The translations under genes were made by a program, and so were the position numbers. The notes beneath the pieces are model-generated. The model was not told the DNA's origin. It made no database searches and saw nothing but the letters and a program-made list of their open reading frames with translations. Shown piece by piece: positions 1 to 11,445 of a DNA stretch of 64,000 nucleotides. This stretch comes from Lichtheimia corymbifera B2541. Taxonomy: Eukaryota > Mucoromycota > Mucoromycetes > Mucorales > Lichtheimiaceae. Location of the stretch: positions 44,999 to 108,998 of the forward strand of contig JNEU01000511.1 in the NCBI GenBank assembly GCA_000697475.1. Direction: 5' to 3'. Each line of letters begins with the position of its first letter. Position 1 is the first letter of the stretch.

Positions 1-620
1 TGACTTGGTGCAAATAGCAAGGTCCCTAAATGCACGTCTCGAAGACCTTGCATTAAGCCATACAACATCTCCTACTCGCGTGTATCCTCCCACGCATCAA
101 CCGGAGGAAGCATGGACACCTTACCAGTATTGCCGTAACAGCGATTTGGCTTCCTTCATTGGCCCCTGTGAACTATATCTCAAACGTTGCAGCCGCTATT
201 TGTTGAGCACTTTGATAAAACGGGACTTCCCTATCTCTTTAGGGTTGACTCACCCTCGACCGGGAAGTACGCTTCGTTTGGAAACTTCATAACGTGGCGA
301 TCCACATGGCAAAGGACGTGTCAACGGCAGCCCATTCGTTTTTTTAAGGATTGCTCGTAGATATGCCAAGTGTATATGTCTGCCGCGTGTCAAGAACAGA
401 GACTGTGTCAGTAACAAATTGCGAAGAGCACCTTCCATCTCTTAGGCACGTCCTGTATATGGCATGGGCGGCATAGACGATTATTAGGAAATCCTTGGAA
501 GCATTGAATGCAGGTGGTGACGATGGTTTCGAATCACATGACAGTCTCAAGGATATCATGCAGCTTAGTGATGATGAATTTCAAGTACCATCCACATTTA
601 CAACACCTGACAGGGACAAG
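1..620 (+). pseudogene. Broken 3' part of an unidentified gene at the left edge
   Basis: Plus-strand protein-like stretches run through this interval but change frame. One frame is open from base 2 to 292; another reads well around 210-350; a third reads from about 365 to a TAA at 624-626, interrupted by an in-frame TAG at 474-476, and ends in an acidic tail (QLSDDEF then FTTPDRDKQ). The last frame looks coding because composition continues smoothly across the TAG. This is either a decayed gene or the end of an intron-containing gene whose splicing I could not resolve without upstream sequence. No family was recognised. The following 250 bases are AT-rich and probably hold the convergent 3' UTRs of this gene and HSP90. 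Confidence 0.35.
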
Positions 621-869
621 CAGTAAGAACAAGCACCATGTCTCCTAACATAGATGAATCTTCATTTACCCATTCGCTCATTTTGAACAATATTTATGTA
701 TATAACTAGTCTATCACCGTTAGCACATATGTAAATATATAATATAAAAACATGTGTATGTCAATACCATTTTCCCAACCTGGTTTGATATATGGATTCT
801 TATTGAGAGACATTACAAAAATGCTTTATTTTTTCGGTGTGCTAGGATAGTACTACTATTCTTACGATT

Positions 870-3040
870 TTAATCCACTTCCTCCATCTTAGATGTTTCG
901 CCAGCAGGCTGGTCACCACCTGGAGCTGCTTGTGCTGTGCTATCTTCTTCCATGGTCGTATCATCTTCATCAATGCTCAAGCCAAGGGCGACCATACGAT
1001 AGATGCGATAAGCAAAGTTGGATGGGTCATCGAGTGAAAAGCCAGAAGTCAACAATGCGGTCTCATACAACAGCTGGGTAAGATCTTTCACAGTACGATC
1101 ACTGGAATCTTCACTAAACTTTTGCTTGAGTGCCTTGATAATGCCATGATTGGGATTAAGCTCGAGTGTCTTTTTGGATGCCATATAACTGGACATGGTG
1201 CTGTCACGTAGAGCCTGTGCTTTCATGATACGTTCCATATTGGCTGACCATCCAAATTGACCGGTAGTGAGCACACAGGGTGACGTGGTGAGGATGTCAG
1301 AAATGATAACCTTTTCAATCTTGTCACCAAGCGTATCCTTGACGGCTTTGCAAAGAGGCTCGTATTCCTTCTTTTCTTCTTCGAGTCGCTTCTTTTCTTC
1401 TTCATCTTCCTCAAGCTCGACACCCTCCTTTGTGATGCACACCAACTTTTTGTCCTCATATTCACGTAGCTGCGAGATACAGTATTCGTCAATGGGATCT
1501 GTCATCAAAAGCACTTCAAAGCCACGCTTCTTGAAGCCTTCGAGGAAAGGTGAATTCTCCACAGATGCACGTGATTCGCCAGTGATGTAGTAAATGTTCT
1601 TTTGCTTTTCAGACATCCGGGTCACATAATCCTTGAACGATGTCATCTCGTCACCTGACTTGGTGGAATAGTAGCGTAGCAGATCAGCAAGCTTGTTGCG
1701 GTTTTGGTTGTCCTCATGGATGCCAAGCTTAAGGTTCTTTGAGAATGCTTCATAAAAGGTGTTGAAGTTGTCCTTGTCCTCGGCAATCTCGTTGAACATT
1801 TCCAAACATTTCTTGACAAGGTTTTTGCGGATAACCTTGAGAATCTTGTTTTGCTGAAGCATCTCACGAGAAATGTTGAGTGGCAAGTCTTCCGAGTCAA
1901 CGACACCCTTGACAAAGTTGAGCCATTCAGGGATCAAATCTTCACAGTCGTCGGTAATGAATACACGTCGCACATATAGCTTAATGTTGTTGCGCTTCTT
2001 TTTGGTTTCAAACATGTCAAATGGCGCACGACGTGGGACAAAAAGGATGGCACGGAATTCAAGCTGACCCTCCACTGAAAAGTGCTTGACAGCAAGTTGA
2101 TCTTCCCAGTCATTGGTGAGTGCCTTGTAAAACTGTGAATATTCCTCAGGCTTGACATCCTCAGGATTACGTGTCCAGATAGGCTTTGTCTTGTTAAGCT
2201 CCTCAGTGTCAATGACCTTCTCTTTGATCTTGGTTGTCTTTGGCTTCTTCTCTTCATCCTCGTCTTTGACCTCTTCAATACGTGGCTTTTCTTCATCTTC
2301 CTTAGCTTCTTGCTCAGCCTCTTCATCTGGCACTTCTTTTTCGACCTCCTTTTCGGTTACAAGTTGGATTGGATACGAAATAAACTCTGAGTGCTTCTTG
2401 ACAACATCCTTGATGCGTCGTTCTTCCAGATATTCAAGCTGATCCTCTTTCATAAACAAGCGCAATTCGGTGCCTCGGCCTAAACGCTCATTGACTTCGT
2501 CAAGGGTGATAGTAAAGTGACCACCAGCAGCGGATTCCCAAATGTATTGCTCGTCGTCATTATGCTTCGTGATCACTTGCACCTTGTCAGCCACCAGATA
2601 GGCGGAATAAAAGCCCACACCAAATTGACCAATCATGGAAATATCAGCACCAGCAGACAATGCCTCCATAAATGCTTTTGTGCCCGATTTTGCAATGGTA
2701 CCAAGGTTGTTGACCAAATCAGCCTTTGTCATGCCAACACCTGTATCACGAATACACAAGACATTGTGCTGTTTATCGGGTGTGATGCGAATAAAGAGCT
2801 CCTTTTGCGAATCAAGCACCGAAGGATCCGTCAATGATTGATATCGCACCTTGTCCAAAGCATCTGACGCGTTCGAGATTAATTCACGCAAAAAGATTTC
2901 CTATTTCCTATTTTAGGACATGCTGCACATCACTTTTAATGTCGACTTGTTCTTGCCTTGTTGGAATAAAAGGTGTTGATGATAAGACTCATCAACTGAG
3001 AGATCTCAGCTTGAAACGAAAATGTCTCTGATTCAGGCAT
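870..3040 (-). CDS. HSP90: Heat shock protein HSP90, cytosolic
   Basis: ATP-dependent cytosolic chaperone dimer that matures kinases, receptors and other clients. Exons: 3040-2957 and 2900-870, giving 704 aa, the usual length of fungal HSP90. The first 28 codons lie in exon 1. The GHKL ATPase domain shows the catalytic Glu (E34 in LRELISNAS), N38, the DTGVGM loop at about 80-85 and the GQFGVG lid at 119-124. A Glu/Lys-rich charged linker lies near residues 210-265, and the protein ends in MEEVD, the docking motif for TPR co-chaperones. The intron (2901-2956, 56 nt) has a GC donor (AAG then GCAAGA); no GT donor restores the frame. A duplicated AG context at the acceptor (ATAGGAAATAG) means only the second AG keeps frame. 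Only about 125 bp separate the start codon from the stop of the upstream gene, and I see no perfect heat shock element in that space. Confidence 0.98.
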
Positions 3041-3164
3041 GGTGTCGAAAAAAGTGGGTTGGTGTCAAGAAAGAGAGAGGCGAAAAATGAAATACAAGGG
3101 AGAGAAGAGGAGGTTGTGTGTAATTTATGCAGCTGTTTTTTCCATTGTTTCACAAATAAATCAA

Positions 3165-4841
3165 TCATCGTCCCCTGCTATCTTCTAGCTCTTCTAAGTA
3201 GTCACGGAAAAGATCCTCGCGTAATCGTTTGGATTCAATGGCATGGTAACGGGTGTCCTTTTCCAATATCAACTTGGCATCACGCCACCTCATTCCAGGC
3301 TGAATATCTTTGGTCTCCCGTAATAATTCATTGTATGCAGCTTCTCTTTGTCGTGATGATCCACCCGATTCCTTCTCTTTGCGCAGCTTTTTCACATAGT
3401 CTCTGAACATCGCTTCGCGCGTCTTGGATTCACGGATGGCCTTGAAACGAGGGTCATTCTTTGCCTTTCGACGAAAATCATCCCAATACATCTTGGTGGT
3501 GGCTTCTTGTTTCAAAAGTGACATGAATTCCTCTTCGGGCGACTAAATATAGCGCATCGTGATGAGTTACCCTCCTTATGAACAACACCCCCTCCATTAC
3601 TTTACCTTTTTCTGTGGTCGTTTTGCTTTTTGTTCCTCTGCGAGCACACGGCAATAGTTGTTGAACAGGTTTTTTCGCTTGCCATGTGGGAGCACTATAG
3701 ATCATACAATGGATTAATAGGGTTGATCTCATGCAACGCATGGATACCATCATCACTTACATGCATATCTCTCGTCATTGATGAATTTGGGTAGTTCCTT
3801 TTCCCATGTGGAGAAAGGATCGAGATTCTTCTCAGTCAACATTTGCTATATGAGGCGTACGTACAAACAAATAAGCCCATGGAAAGGATTAGAATCACGT
3901 GTCAGATACTTACTGTGAAAAGCTCAATCTTTTCTTCATCTGATATCTGGGGGCCAGTGCTACTTTCAATCGGCTGTACTGATGATGATGGTGCTGCTTC
4001 TTGTGCTTGTGCTGCAGTATCGTTTTGAGTAGCTGGTTGCTGTTGCTGTTGCTCTTCCTCTGCAGGTGCAGGTTCTTCTTCTTTGGTGTCACCTTCAACA
4101 TTGATGCCCATAGCTTCCATTTCTTCTGGATCCATATTCTGCAATTGCCACATGATATCCTCCTCTGTCATTCTATGGGACGAACTCTTAGTCTCCTTAA
4201 ATGAATAAAGTCAAATGATTGAACTTACTCAGTAGTCTCCTCTGGTTCTTGCTCCTCTTGATCAGTCTTTGTACGTTTGGAATCATTCTCCTGCGCTTCT
4301 TGTTCCTGTAACTTTCTCTTGCGACTTTCCTCCTCTTCCAGACGTTCTTGTTCCTTGAGCTTCTCGATGGGTTCTTTCAATTCCTCTGGCATCTCCCACA
4401 CTGATTTTTTGTTGGCCTTGTCGAAATAAAATTCCAATCCATCTGATGTTCGTACAAGCAGCCACTCTGTGTGAGGAATGGGCTTCCTAATATCAGTGGT
4501 GGTGTGGTGTGAGCTGTCATGTAATACCCCCATATACACTACACGTCTTTGTCATACTTTGTCTTTTTCTGCTTCTTTTTGGAATCAGTCGCATTGGAAG
4601 TTTGATCAGACGTTTGTTGAGCTACAGGTGCTGTCGGTGCTGGATCTATAGGTCGTGTCCATGAAGTGACGCCCGTAACAGCATTGTAATAGTACACTTC
4701 GCCTTGTGGAGTCATAGTCATTTGCCAGTTGGGAGGTAATGGAGGTCCTGGCATGAATGGTGGTGGTGGTGGAGGACGAGAAGCACCAGGTTGACCTTGG
4801 AAAGGCATCGATGCTGGTGGTGGTTGCCCACTGTTGTTCAT
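3165..4841 (-). CDS. WW/FF-domain transcription-splicing factor, TCERG1 (CA150)/Urn1-like
   Basis: Six exons: 4841-4543, 4486-4229, 4172-3914, 3845-3761, 3694-3606, 3542-3165; 455 aa. A Pro/Gly-rich N-terminus is followed by WW1 (W39 to P64) and WW2 (W108 to P133), an acidic Gln/Lys-rich linker, and three FF-type repeats. FF1 starts near LDPFSTWEKEL; the others contain DPRFKAI and DTRYHAI. WW domains bind proline-rich ligands, and FF domains bind phosphorylated RNA polymerase II tail and splicing partners, so a nuclear role coupling elongation to splicing is expected. Two WW plus three FF is shorter than animal TCERG1 (three WW, six FF) and separates it from classical Prp40, whose WW pair lies closer together. 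The first two introns are each 56 nt; the other three are 63-68 nt. Confidence 0.88.
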
Positions 4842-5119
4842 TGTGTCGGTGTGGTGGTGTGTTGTATAGCAACCGGAAAAGAAGTGCTGGTGCCTGTGAT
4901 CGGATCCACATCAATTCACCGGAGCATATAATAATGATCCCTACCTTGTTGTATGTACACTGTTGTCCACCATGAATAAAGTATCGTTCTTGTAATAATG
5001 AAAAGAGCCTATCTGATATAATGACCATCCATGGTTGTACTCACAAGCACTCATCCTTGATCAAGAAGAAATGCCATTGTCCAAGTTTTCATTTGATACC
5101 ATATCCCCCTCACTCAGCT
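4842..5119. other. Upstream region of the TCERG1-like gene
   Basis: No supported gene. The sequence just upstream of the start codon carries GTG/CAC-rich runs. The rest holds the probable 5' UTR and promoter of the minus-strand WW/FF gene. Confidence 0.4.
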
Positions 5120-5644
5120 TTATCCACCCACTTTTTGTTTTTCATGTTTGAAATGGTATTTAATAAATGAACAAGGCATTTTATCCAAGTATCCCTTGGT
5201 AGCGACGCAAGAGCATTTCCTTGGTATTCTGATATGTCGCGAGCTTGGACCAAAAAGATCACATTCGGCATTTAGATTGCTCTCTTGATCTTGGAGGACC
5301 CATATCATCATCATAATTGGCAATCCCCCAATAAAATATGTCTGGTCAGTAAACCTCTTGTATATGGAATTCTGGCATGTAACTTTCTTGGGCCCGTTGG
5401 TTGGATTCATATAACGTCGAAGATCATTTGGTACACCTAATCTTGCAAGAGCTGACGGTAATGCAGCATGTGCATCGTGTGTATCTCTTGGTCTTGCTGT
5501 GTGCTTGAGTATATCTTGACGATGACAAAAATTACTACTGCTTCCATCACGTATATTTGATCGTAATACAAGATGATTTTTGTCGATTGCAGGAGTGATG
5601 AGGGAAGCCGTTTTATCGCCACCGCCTGCAGACACTGTAGTCAA
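5120..5644 (-). pseudogene. Open frame without an ATG, possible gene remnant
   Basis: A 174-codon open frame on the minus strand, but it begins at a TTG; the first ATG-encoded Met (before NPTNG) is well inside. Composition is mixed, with Cys-containing stretches near the C-terminus, and no domain is recognisable. The stop lies about 280 bp upstream of the WW/FF gene start. It may be a terminal exon, a decayed gene, or chance. Its neighbour at 5.8-6.2 kb is a dispersed repeat, which favours decay. Confidence 0.25.
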
Positions 5645-5799
5645 ATCTGCTGTCTAATCCAACTTTGCAGATACATACATAATAGCTACATCAGAGAGCA
5701 ATGTAAATATAACCTTCATTCAAGCAAGGTGATCAGATTTTACCTTAATAAACGAGCCAAGCGTCACAATGACAACAGAGACAATGAAACTAGGATAAC

Positions 5800-6240
5800 A
5801 ATGAAAAAAGACTAAAGGCCATCGATGATATGAGTACATGGATCGCTCACAAGAGGACTGTCCACCATGATACTTACCAAGGGCTTTAAATTTGTCAGAA
5901 CCAAAGAGTGGTATGATGATGGAAAAAAGAGATGTATGGGAGTAAAGTCATGGGCGACAACATTCATCTTGTTTATATCTGCACGGTGGGCGTGGGTGTT
6001 TCTGTGATCACAACGACTGATAAAATGCTTGTTAGGATTGGACATCTTCACCAGCAGCGAAATGTCTGAAGAGCCTTGGTGTGATTGAACGTCCATGTAT
6101 AAATTAGGTTCAAAGGGACTAAGGTGTCGATACATCGCTGCATTGTTCTGATGATCACAACGAGTAGTTCGATGATGGATGATGATTTTATTGGATGAAA
6201 GGTGATGCAGGTGCATTATCATATTATGAAGGCTATGCTA
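5800..6240. repeat. Diverged repeat or gene-fragment copy related to 34.98-35.20 kb
   Basis: Bases about 5830-6040 align by eye with about 35015-35210 in the same orientation. Shared blocks include GTACATGGATCGCT, a GAGTG-TATGATGA segment, GGGAGTAAA, and CATCTTGTTTATAT followed by GATAAAAT. Similarity is roughly 75% with small indels. The minus strand has an open frame across 5812-6222, but it starts without conserved features, and the copy at 35 kb is open in a different arrangement, so neither looks like a working gene. This is best read as an old dispersed element. Confidence 0.5.
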
Positions 6241-6501
6241 ATACTATTCTACCATATAGTGGGATCACTGATTGAAGGTCGGTTTATGCAAAAGTAAAGC
6301 AATTGAGATCAGCCTCTGCATTAAGTAGAGTCGACTTGGATGACGTAACCTGGACTCCGCTTGAAGCCTTACGCGTTACGCGCACACGCAGGTATCAGGG
6401 CAATTTCAGCAACCACCTGTTCTTTACGCAATACCTCCACGTACTCATTCCCCCTTTTTTCTTTTCCGCATCCCTTCCAATAACAACACACACTCGCAAC
6501 C

Positions 6502-7643
6502 ATGGTACGATTGAAATAAAACTGCCTCAAGAACAGCCACGGATGACCTTTGATTGACACTTTTTTCTAGTCGATTATGCAATATAATGGTGGCTCGGTG
6601 GTAGCCATGGTGGGAAAGAACTGTGTCGCCATCGCAGCTGACAAGCGTCTCGGCCAGCAATTCATGACCGTATCGACCGAATTTCAAAAGATCTTTAGAG
6701 GTGCCGAAAAATCCTTTATTGGCCTTCCAGGTCTTGCCACAGACGTCCTCACACTGTAAGCAACCCAACCACCCCACCTTTGATATAAAAGACGACAACG
6801 AGCTGATGATGATGATCATAGTGCTGAACGTTTCCGTTTCAAAATCAACATGTACAAGATGCGTGAAGAACGAGAGATTGAACCCAAGACATTAGCTCAC
6901 ATGGTGTCATCCACTCTTTACGAACGACGGTAGGATGATGATGATGATGATGATTTTGGTAACATCCCGATTGACATGTATGTGTGTGTGTGTTACAGAT
7001 TTGGACCCTACTTTGTGGAGCCCGTGGTTGCAGGATTGGGCAAGGACAACCAGCCATTTATATGCTCCATGGATCTTATTGGATGTATCAACTTTGCCAA
7101 AGACTTTGTCGTGAGCGGTACAGCAGGACCCAACTTGTACGGCATGTGCGAATCATTGTGGGAACCCGATCTTGAGCCAGAGGATTTGTTCGAAACCATT
7201 TCACAAGCATTGTTGAATGCTCAAGACAGAGATGCTTTGTCTGGTTGGGGTGCCGTTGTCCACGTCATGTAAGTTTGCGTTATCGGACCGTCAAGTGCGC
7301 GGATGGGGATGGAATGGGGGGATGGTTCGAGAGAGAAAAAAAGAGTTTGTGTGTGTCGATCAGGGTTGATTAGGATGACGGGAAGATCGGCAATGGGAAA
7401 AGCGTGTGAGAAATGCGGAGGGAGAAAAAGATCGACGTATGCACTACGTTATCATATACAGTCTCTAACCAAACCCCCTAATTTATGCAGCACGCCTGAT
7501 CAAATCATCACACGAACGCTGAAAGGACGCCAGGTAAGGTTTGGGCGATCGACGAAATGATACCCGCCCGTGCATTTGATTCACACGCGGACATTACACA
7601 TATGCTGACATTTGAAACATTTTCTTTTTCACTATAGGACTAA
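6502..7643 (+). CDS. PUP3: 20S proteasome subunit beta type-3
   Basis: Non-catalytic beta3 subunit of the 20S core, orthologous to yeast Pup3 and human PSMB3. Exons: 6502-6504, 6571-6755, 6822-6929, 6999-7268, 7491-7533, 7638-7643; 204 aa (human PSMB3 is 205). Visible family blocks are YNGG near the N-terminus, [36 protein letters not shown] and the closing TRTLKGRQD. There is no propeptide-processed catalytic Thr, as expected for beta3. The first coding exon contains only the ATG and the last only GAC plus TAA; both are supported because the spliced N-terminus (MSIM) and C-terminus match the family exactly. Intron 4 (222 nt) is long for this genome. Expression is expected to be constitutive; no specific control site was recognised. 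Confidence 0.97.
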
Positions 7644-7853
7644 GATGAATGTAGTATATTACATGATGAATGAAAAAAGAAGATATCGCAGAAAGGACAA
7701 GGGAATGCTACTGAATTTTCAAAGCGGGGATGATTATTCACATGGATATGCTATGTGTGTGGGTGTGTGTGTGTGCGGTGCGTGTGTGCTTTTTGGCATG
7801 GATGACATGGGGAGGAGGAGGATGGGGGCGCAATAATGGGCCGATTGATCCTT

Positions 7854-8465
7854 TCAGTCTGAGAACAAGTGTAAAAAGTTCCGCAGCTTGGTTATCGGGG
7901 ATGTTGATGTTGAACAGTGAAAGACTTTTGGTGGATCTGGTGCAAAACGTACGGATTGCCGTGGTGGTGCTGTTGATGAGGGTGTTGATGACTTTGGGAA
8001 TTCATTATTGGTAGGCGTGATAGGGGAGGATGGTGTGGTAGGTGATTCAGGTGGAGTGGTGATGGCTGGTGTCTTGACAAGAATGCTCGGCTTTTCTTGG
8101 CTAGGAGATCGTCGGGCAATGACATTAGGTGCTTTGCGCAACATAGCTTCATGTTCTTCTCGTTCTATGCGTTCATTCTCTTGTATGATAATCTGTAAAC
8201 GCTGATAGCAATCACGCCGTCGACGATGCTGGGTATATTTTTTGCTTGTATGTTTCCTTGACGATGGTGATGGTGGTTGTTGTGGAAGAAATCGCATGTT
8301 ATAATTGGTGTCGTTGTCGCTGGTGTGGTTGATTTGTATGGATGAAGAAGGCTCCTTCGATATTGGTGGCGATGGTGGTGGGGATGACTGTAAATAAAGG
8401 GAGGATGAAGATGAAGAAGAGGAGGAAGATGGTGTTGCTGCAGAAATGGCCAATGTCGAGGACAT
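7854..8465 (-). CDS. Ser/Pro-rich protein of unknown function, 203 aa
   Basis: Single uninterrupted frame from an ATG at 8465. A poly-Ser run lies near residues 13-22. A central basic-to-charged segment around residues 70-120 (KYTQHRRRRD, then a predicted helix rich in Glu/Arg ending RKAPNVIARR) is followed by a Thr/Pro/Ser-rich tail, the short block SVRFAPDPP and a hydrophobic C-terminus. It looks like a regulatory or adaptor protein with mostly disordered sequence. It is convergent with the proteasome gene, about 210 bp between stops. No domain was recognised. The intact ATG-to-stop frame and biased but protein-like composition support a real gene. Confidence 0.6.
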   Translation of the reverse strand: MSSTLAISAATPSSSSSSSSSSLYLQSSPPPSPPISKEPSSSIQINHTSDNDTNYNMRFLPQQPPSPSSRKHTSKKYTQHRRRRDCYQRLQIIIQENERIEREEHEAMLRKAPNVIARRSPSQEKPSILVKTPAITTPPESPTTPSSPITPTNNEFPKSSTPSSTAPPRQSVRFAPDPPKVFHCSTSTSPITKLRNFLHLFSD

Positions 8466-8524
8466 GCGAGAAAGAATAGTGAAAGAAAAAAGGAAAAGGG
8501 GAAAGAAGACTTCAAAGAAGGGGC

Positions 8525-9060
8525 CTAAAGACAGCTACACATAAGTTTGGTGGGATACACACAGATCCACAAAAACGCACCAAGAGAGTGTGCTCCGCGG
8601 ATGATCGACATCCTCTTTTGGAATAAACCAACCGATGTTATTCTCGTGTCAAAATGTATTTCTTTGTTGCACTTTACCCGGTCCAATTCCTCCTCTTTGT
8701 AACATGTATTGACGCCGCCCTTATTCCCCTTTTCCTTGATTGCTCTAAATAGTTTGGCGCTTGCAAGTAAAAAGATGTAATGTTGTAGTCTCCAAAATGT
8801 GAGACAGCCCAAATATCCATCGGCTAGTTCGGCGGACATTCTTGTAGTGTATGTACAATATGGCCAATTTGCATCAGACTAGCCTCATCTTGCCAAACAA
8901 CCACATATGCTTGATCCATTCGCGCGATCAGCTGCTTATTGTAGCTTTTGATCGTTGAATGGTCACCCCAAAAAGGATTAATCCACACCCAGACTATACC
9001 CATCACATGCAAGCTTGCTAACAAACCCGAAACAATATAGAATGGTTTGTAGTAAAAAAA
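8525..9060 (-). pseudogene. Decayed transposase-like fragment (possible Tc1/mariner type)
   Basis: Reading the minus strand from about 9060, the segment WQDEAS, then a spacer of about 15 residues, then QECPPN, a stop, and PMD resembles the order QDNAP/H ... WPxNSPDLNPIE of Tc1/mariner DDE transposases. A preceding stretch (VMGIVWVW then FWGD) sits where the VMVWGCF motif would be. The frame is broken by at least one stop, and no terminal inverted repeat was found. The similarity is weak and was judged by eye; another DDE family or chance is possible. Confidence 0.3.
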
Positions 9061-9950
9061 CAGCTAATGTATATTAACGAGGACAAAGGAGGCTTGGATT
9101 ATCTTCTAGCCATGTAAATACGATGAGCCACATAAGCAAGGCATCTTCCAAAGGGGTTCGAGCATGAACGACAAGCAAGGAGATTACATCACAGCAACAA
9201 AAACCATAGCATCGGATCCTTGGCAATGGGAGGGTTGCTTTTTTTGAAGGGTCAAATCGTGCGGTCTTACCATTTTGCAATGAAAACAGATCGCCATTTG
9301 GCTCAGCAAATATTCTCAGCAGCAAGGGATCGACCAACCCAACGTACCCCCGTGATCGCCTTTGGGATGGGTAAAATGTGCCGGATGAAAATCTTTAAAC
9401 CCAACCTGCATATTGGCTGCTTCTTTTTGTTTCCGCTTTTTGCTTTTACGGCACCAAAACCTTTTCTTTTTGAAACACATTGCTGTCACACTTTTATACT
9501 CCTTGTTATAGCAATCACGGTTTCAATCCTCATTGTGGGTGTTGGATGGATGCTAACCTTGAAGCAAACGAAAGCTAAATCGAAGAATAGGGACTATACT
9601 AGGCCAAAAGAAATTATGATTGGTGCACCAACGCCAATTAGATTGTGTGTACAATGGATCACGATAAGACGGATTAAAAATCGGCTCATGCTGCTTTGTG
9701 CACACACACACACACACCATTTCTTTGAATGTGCTGGCCATGCACCCCACACTTACTTTCCCCCGATCAATCCTGTATTTAGGTGCATCATCATACATTG
9801 AATTCATGACGCAAGACGCACTGCTTGGTTTCTTTCTTTCTTTTGGTCATATATTGGGGACGCTGAGGAAGGTTCGAGCAACTTTGTTACGGCTGGTAGC
9901 CGATAAAAGGCAACGTTTAGGTGCACTGGATAGTGGTATCTAGTACAAAA
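9061..9950. other. Low-confidence decayed sequence between genes
   Basis: A plus-strand open frame of 193 codons spans 9220-9801 and contains RTPVIAFGMGK, reminiscent of the VIAFG block in eukaryotic TnpB/Fanzor-like proteins, then a hydrophobic stretch and low-complexity His/Thr from a CA repeat (9702-9718). A minus-strand frame also covers 9074-9337. Neither has a convincing start context or a full domain. I treat the interval as decayed repeat material without a working gene. Confidence 0.25.
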
Positions 9951-11445
9951 GAGCCCACGGCAGATGCATCGGCAGGATCAAAACAAATCGGATACCAGAT
10001 GAGATGATGATGACGATGGTGGTGGTGTTAAGCACCTATGCAAGTAAGTGATTTGATGAAGCACACAATGCAACCAAGCATATATGCAAGTGATTTGATG
10101 AAGCACAAGATTGCGGCAACATCAGCAAAATAGAAGGAAAGGGATGGGGTAATATGCATATGCATATCAACATCTCGTTTATCATTCTTTATCCTTCTCA
10201 TCCTATGCTGAAGTATTGTTCCTTTTGATTACACAAATACGACCATGCGTGTACAACATGTCGTGCATATCACATTACACTCACTTGCAGGCTACAACTT
10301 GCTTGACACAATACATTAGGGATATACTTATAAACACGTATACATATCCTAAAGTTGATTTTCTACAATTACAGCCTATATGCAATAATACCCTATAAAT
10401 ATGGAAGTCAAAAAAGAGGAAACGAGAACAAAAACTAGAGGATACCTGCACATCGATGCAAATTATTTTTGCCTCACATCATGTGGTGGGGCTGCAAGTG
10501 AGAGGCTTCGGTGGAAATGATGGTGATGGTGATGATCAACATGATGCATTTTGACCGTGTGGCCTCGGGAACTGGGTATCGCATATTTAACTACAATAGA
10601 AAAAGCGGGTGATATATAAAGATGGGATGTTGTGCACTGTCAGGCTGCCTTATAGAGAATAAGCTCATGCAGCTCCCCGTAATCAAAGGTCACCCAAAGC
10701 GTCAGGGCATTTGGATACACACTGCTGGCTACATACAGCTGTCGTGAAACAATGGAGGGACCCCTCATCCAGGCACACATCTTAGATTCTCTATTGCAAC
10801 ATCAAAACTTCAAGCACGGACCCTTTTGAACCTCTCTATAGCTGTCCCATTGCATTGTTCTCATTAAACAATAAAAAGACAGACATTGGGACGCTAGCTT
10901 TTACCGAAACTTGTATACCTTTTCTGTTGTTTTTCGTTAGAGATGCTTATGTAACTATTTTTGTGCAAGGTATTTCAGCCCTGAAAAGAGCTGAGTATAC
11001 GCTGCTGCTATAGCAACAATTAAGAACATGTGGATTGTACACAACAGGGGCTTGTAATTGAATGATTACCTGATGGAGGAGGATGAGGAGTAGATGGGAG
11101 TGTGGATGTACTATATGCATGCTTTGCCACTTTTTTAATAATGTCATCAGGGAATGAGGGTGGGTGGGTTGGTAGGTAGTCATGTTGTTAGGTTTGGGGG
11201 TGTGGGGACGAGATGGTGATGATGATGATGAGCGTGTCAGTTTTAAGCTTCATATTAGGGCTGTAAGTGGGCTAACACGAGGAACAAGCAAAAAGTATGG
11301 CCCTGTTTTGGTGATGCAAAAAGGCTGCTCTCGTGTGTGTGTCACCCTGCAGTCTGTTCCGGTAATGCCCCCACATAAATAAATTACAATAGCCAGGTCT
11401 TTGTGAAGCAACGGAATAGGTGAAAGCATATACGTGCATGCCGAC
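9951..11445. other. Intergenic region with a small tandem duplication
   Basis: No gene supported over about 1.5 kb. A 20-base block, AGTGATTTGATGAAGCACA, occurs twice about 45 bp apart (10044 and 10089), an imperfect short tandem duplication. The region is otherwise AT-rich with GATG/CATC-rich runs (10000-10030, 11215-11230). It probably holds regulatory sequence of the zinc-finger gene that starts at 11511. Confidence 0.4.

Noticed and set aside
9220..9801. 193-codon plus-strand frame
   Set aside because: Its C-terminal half is low complexity from a CA repeat, no full domain is visible, and it overlaps other frames. The faint VIAFG similarity is not enough for a gene call.
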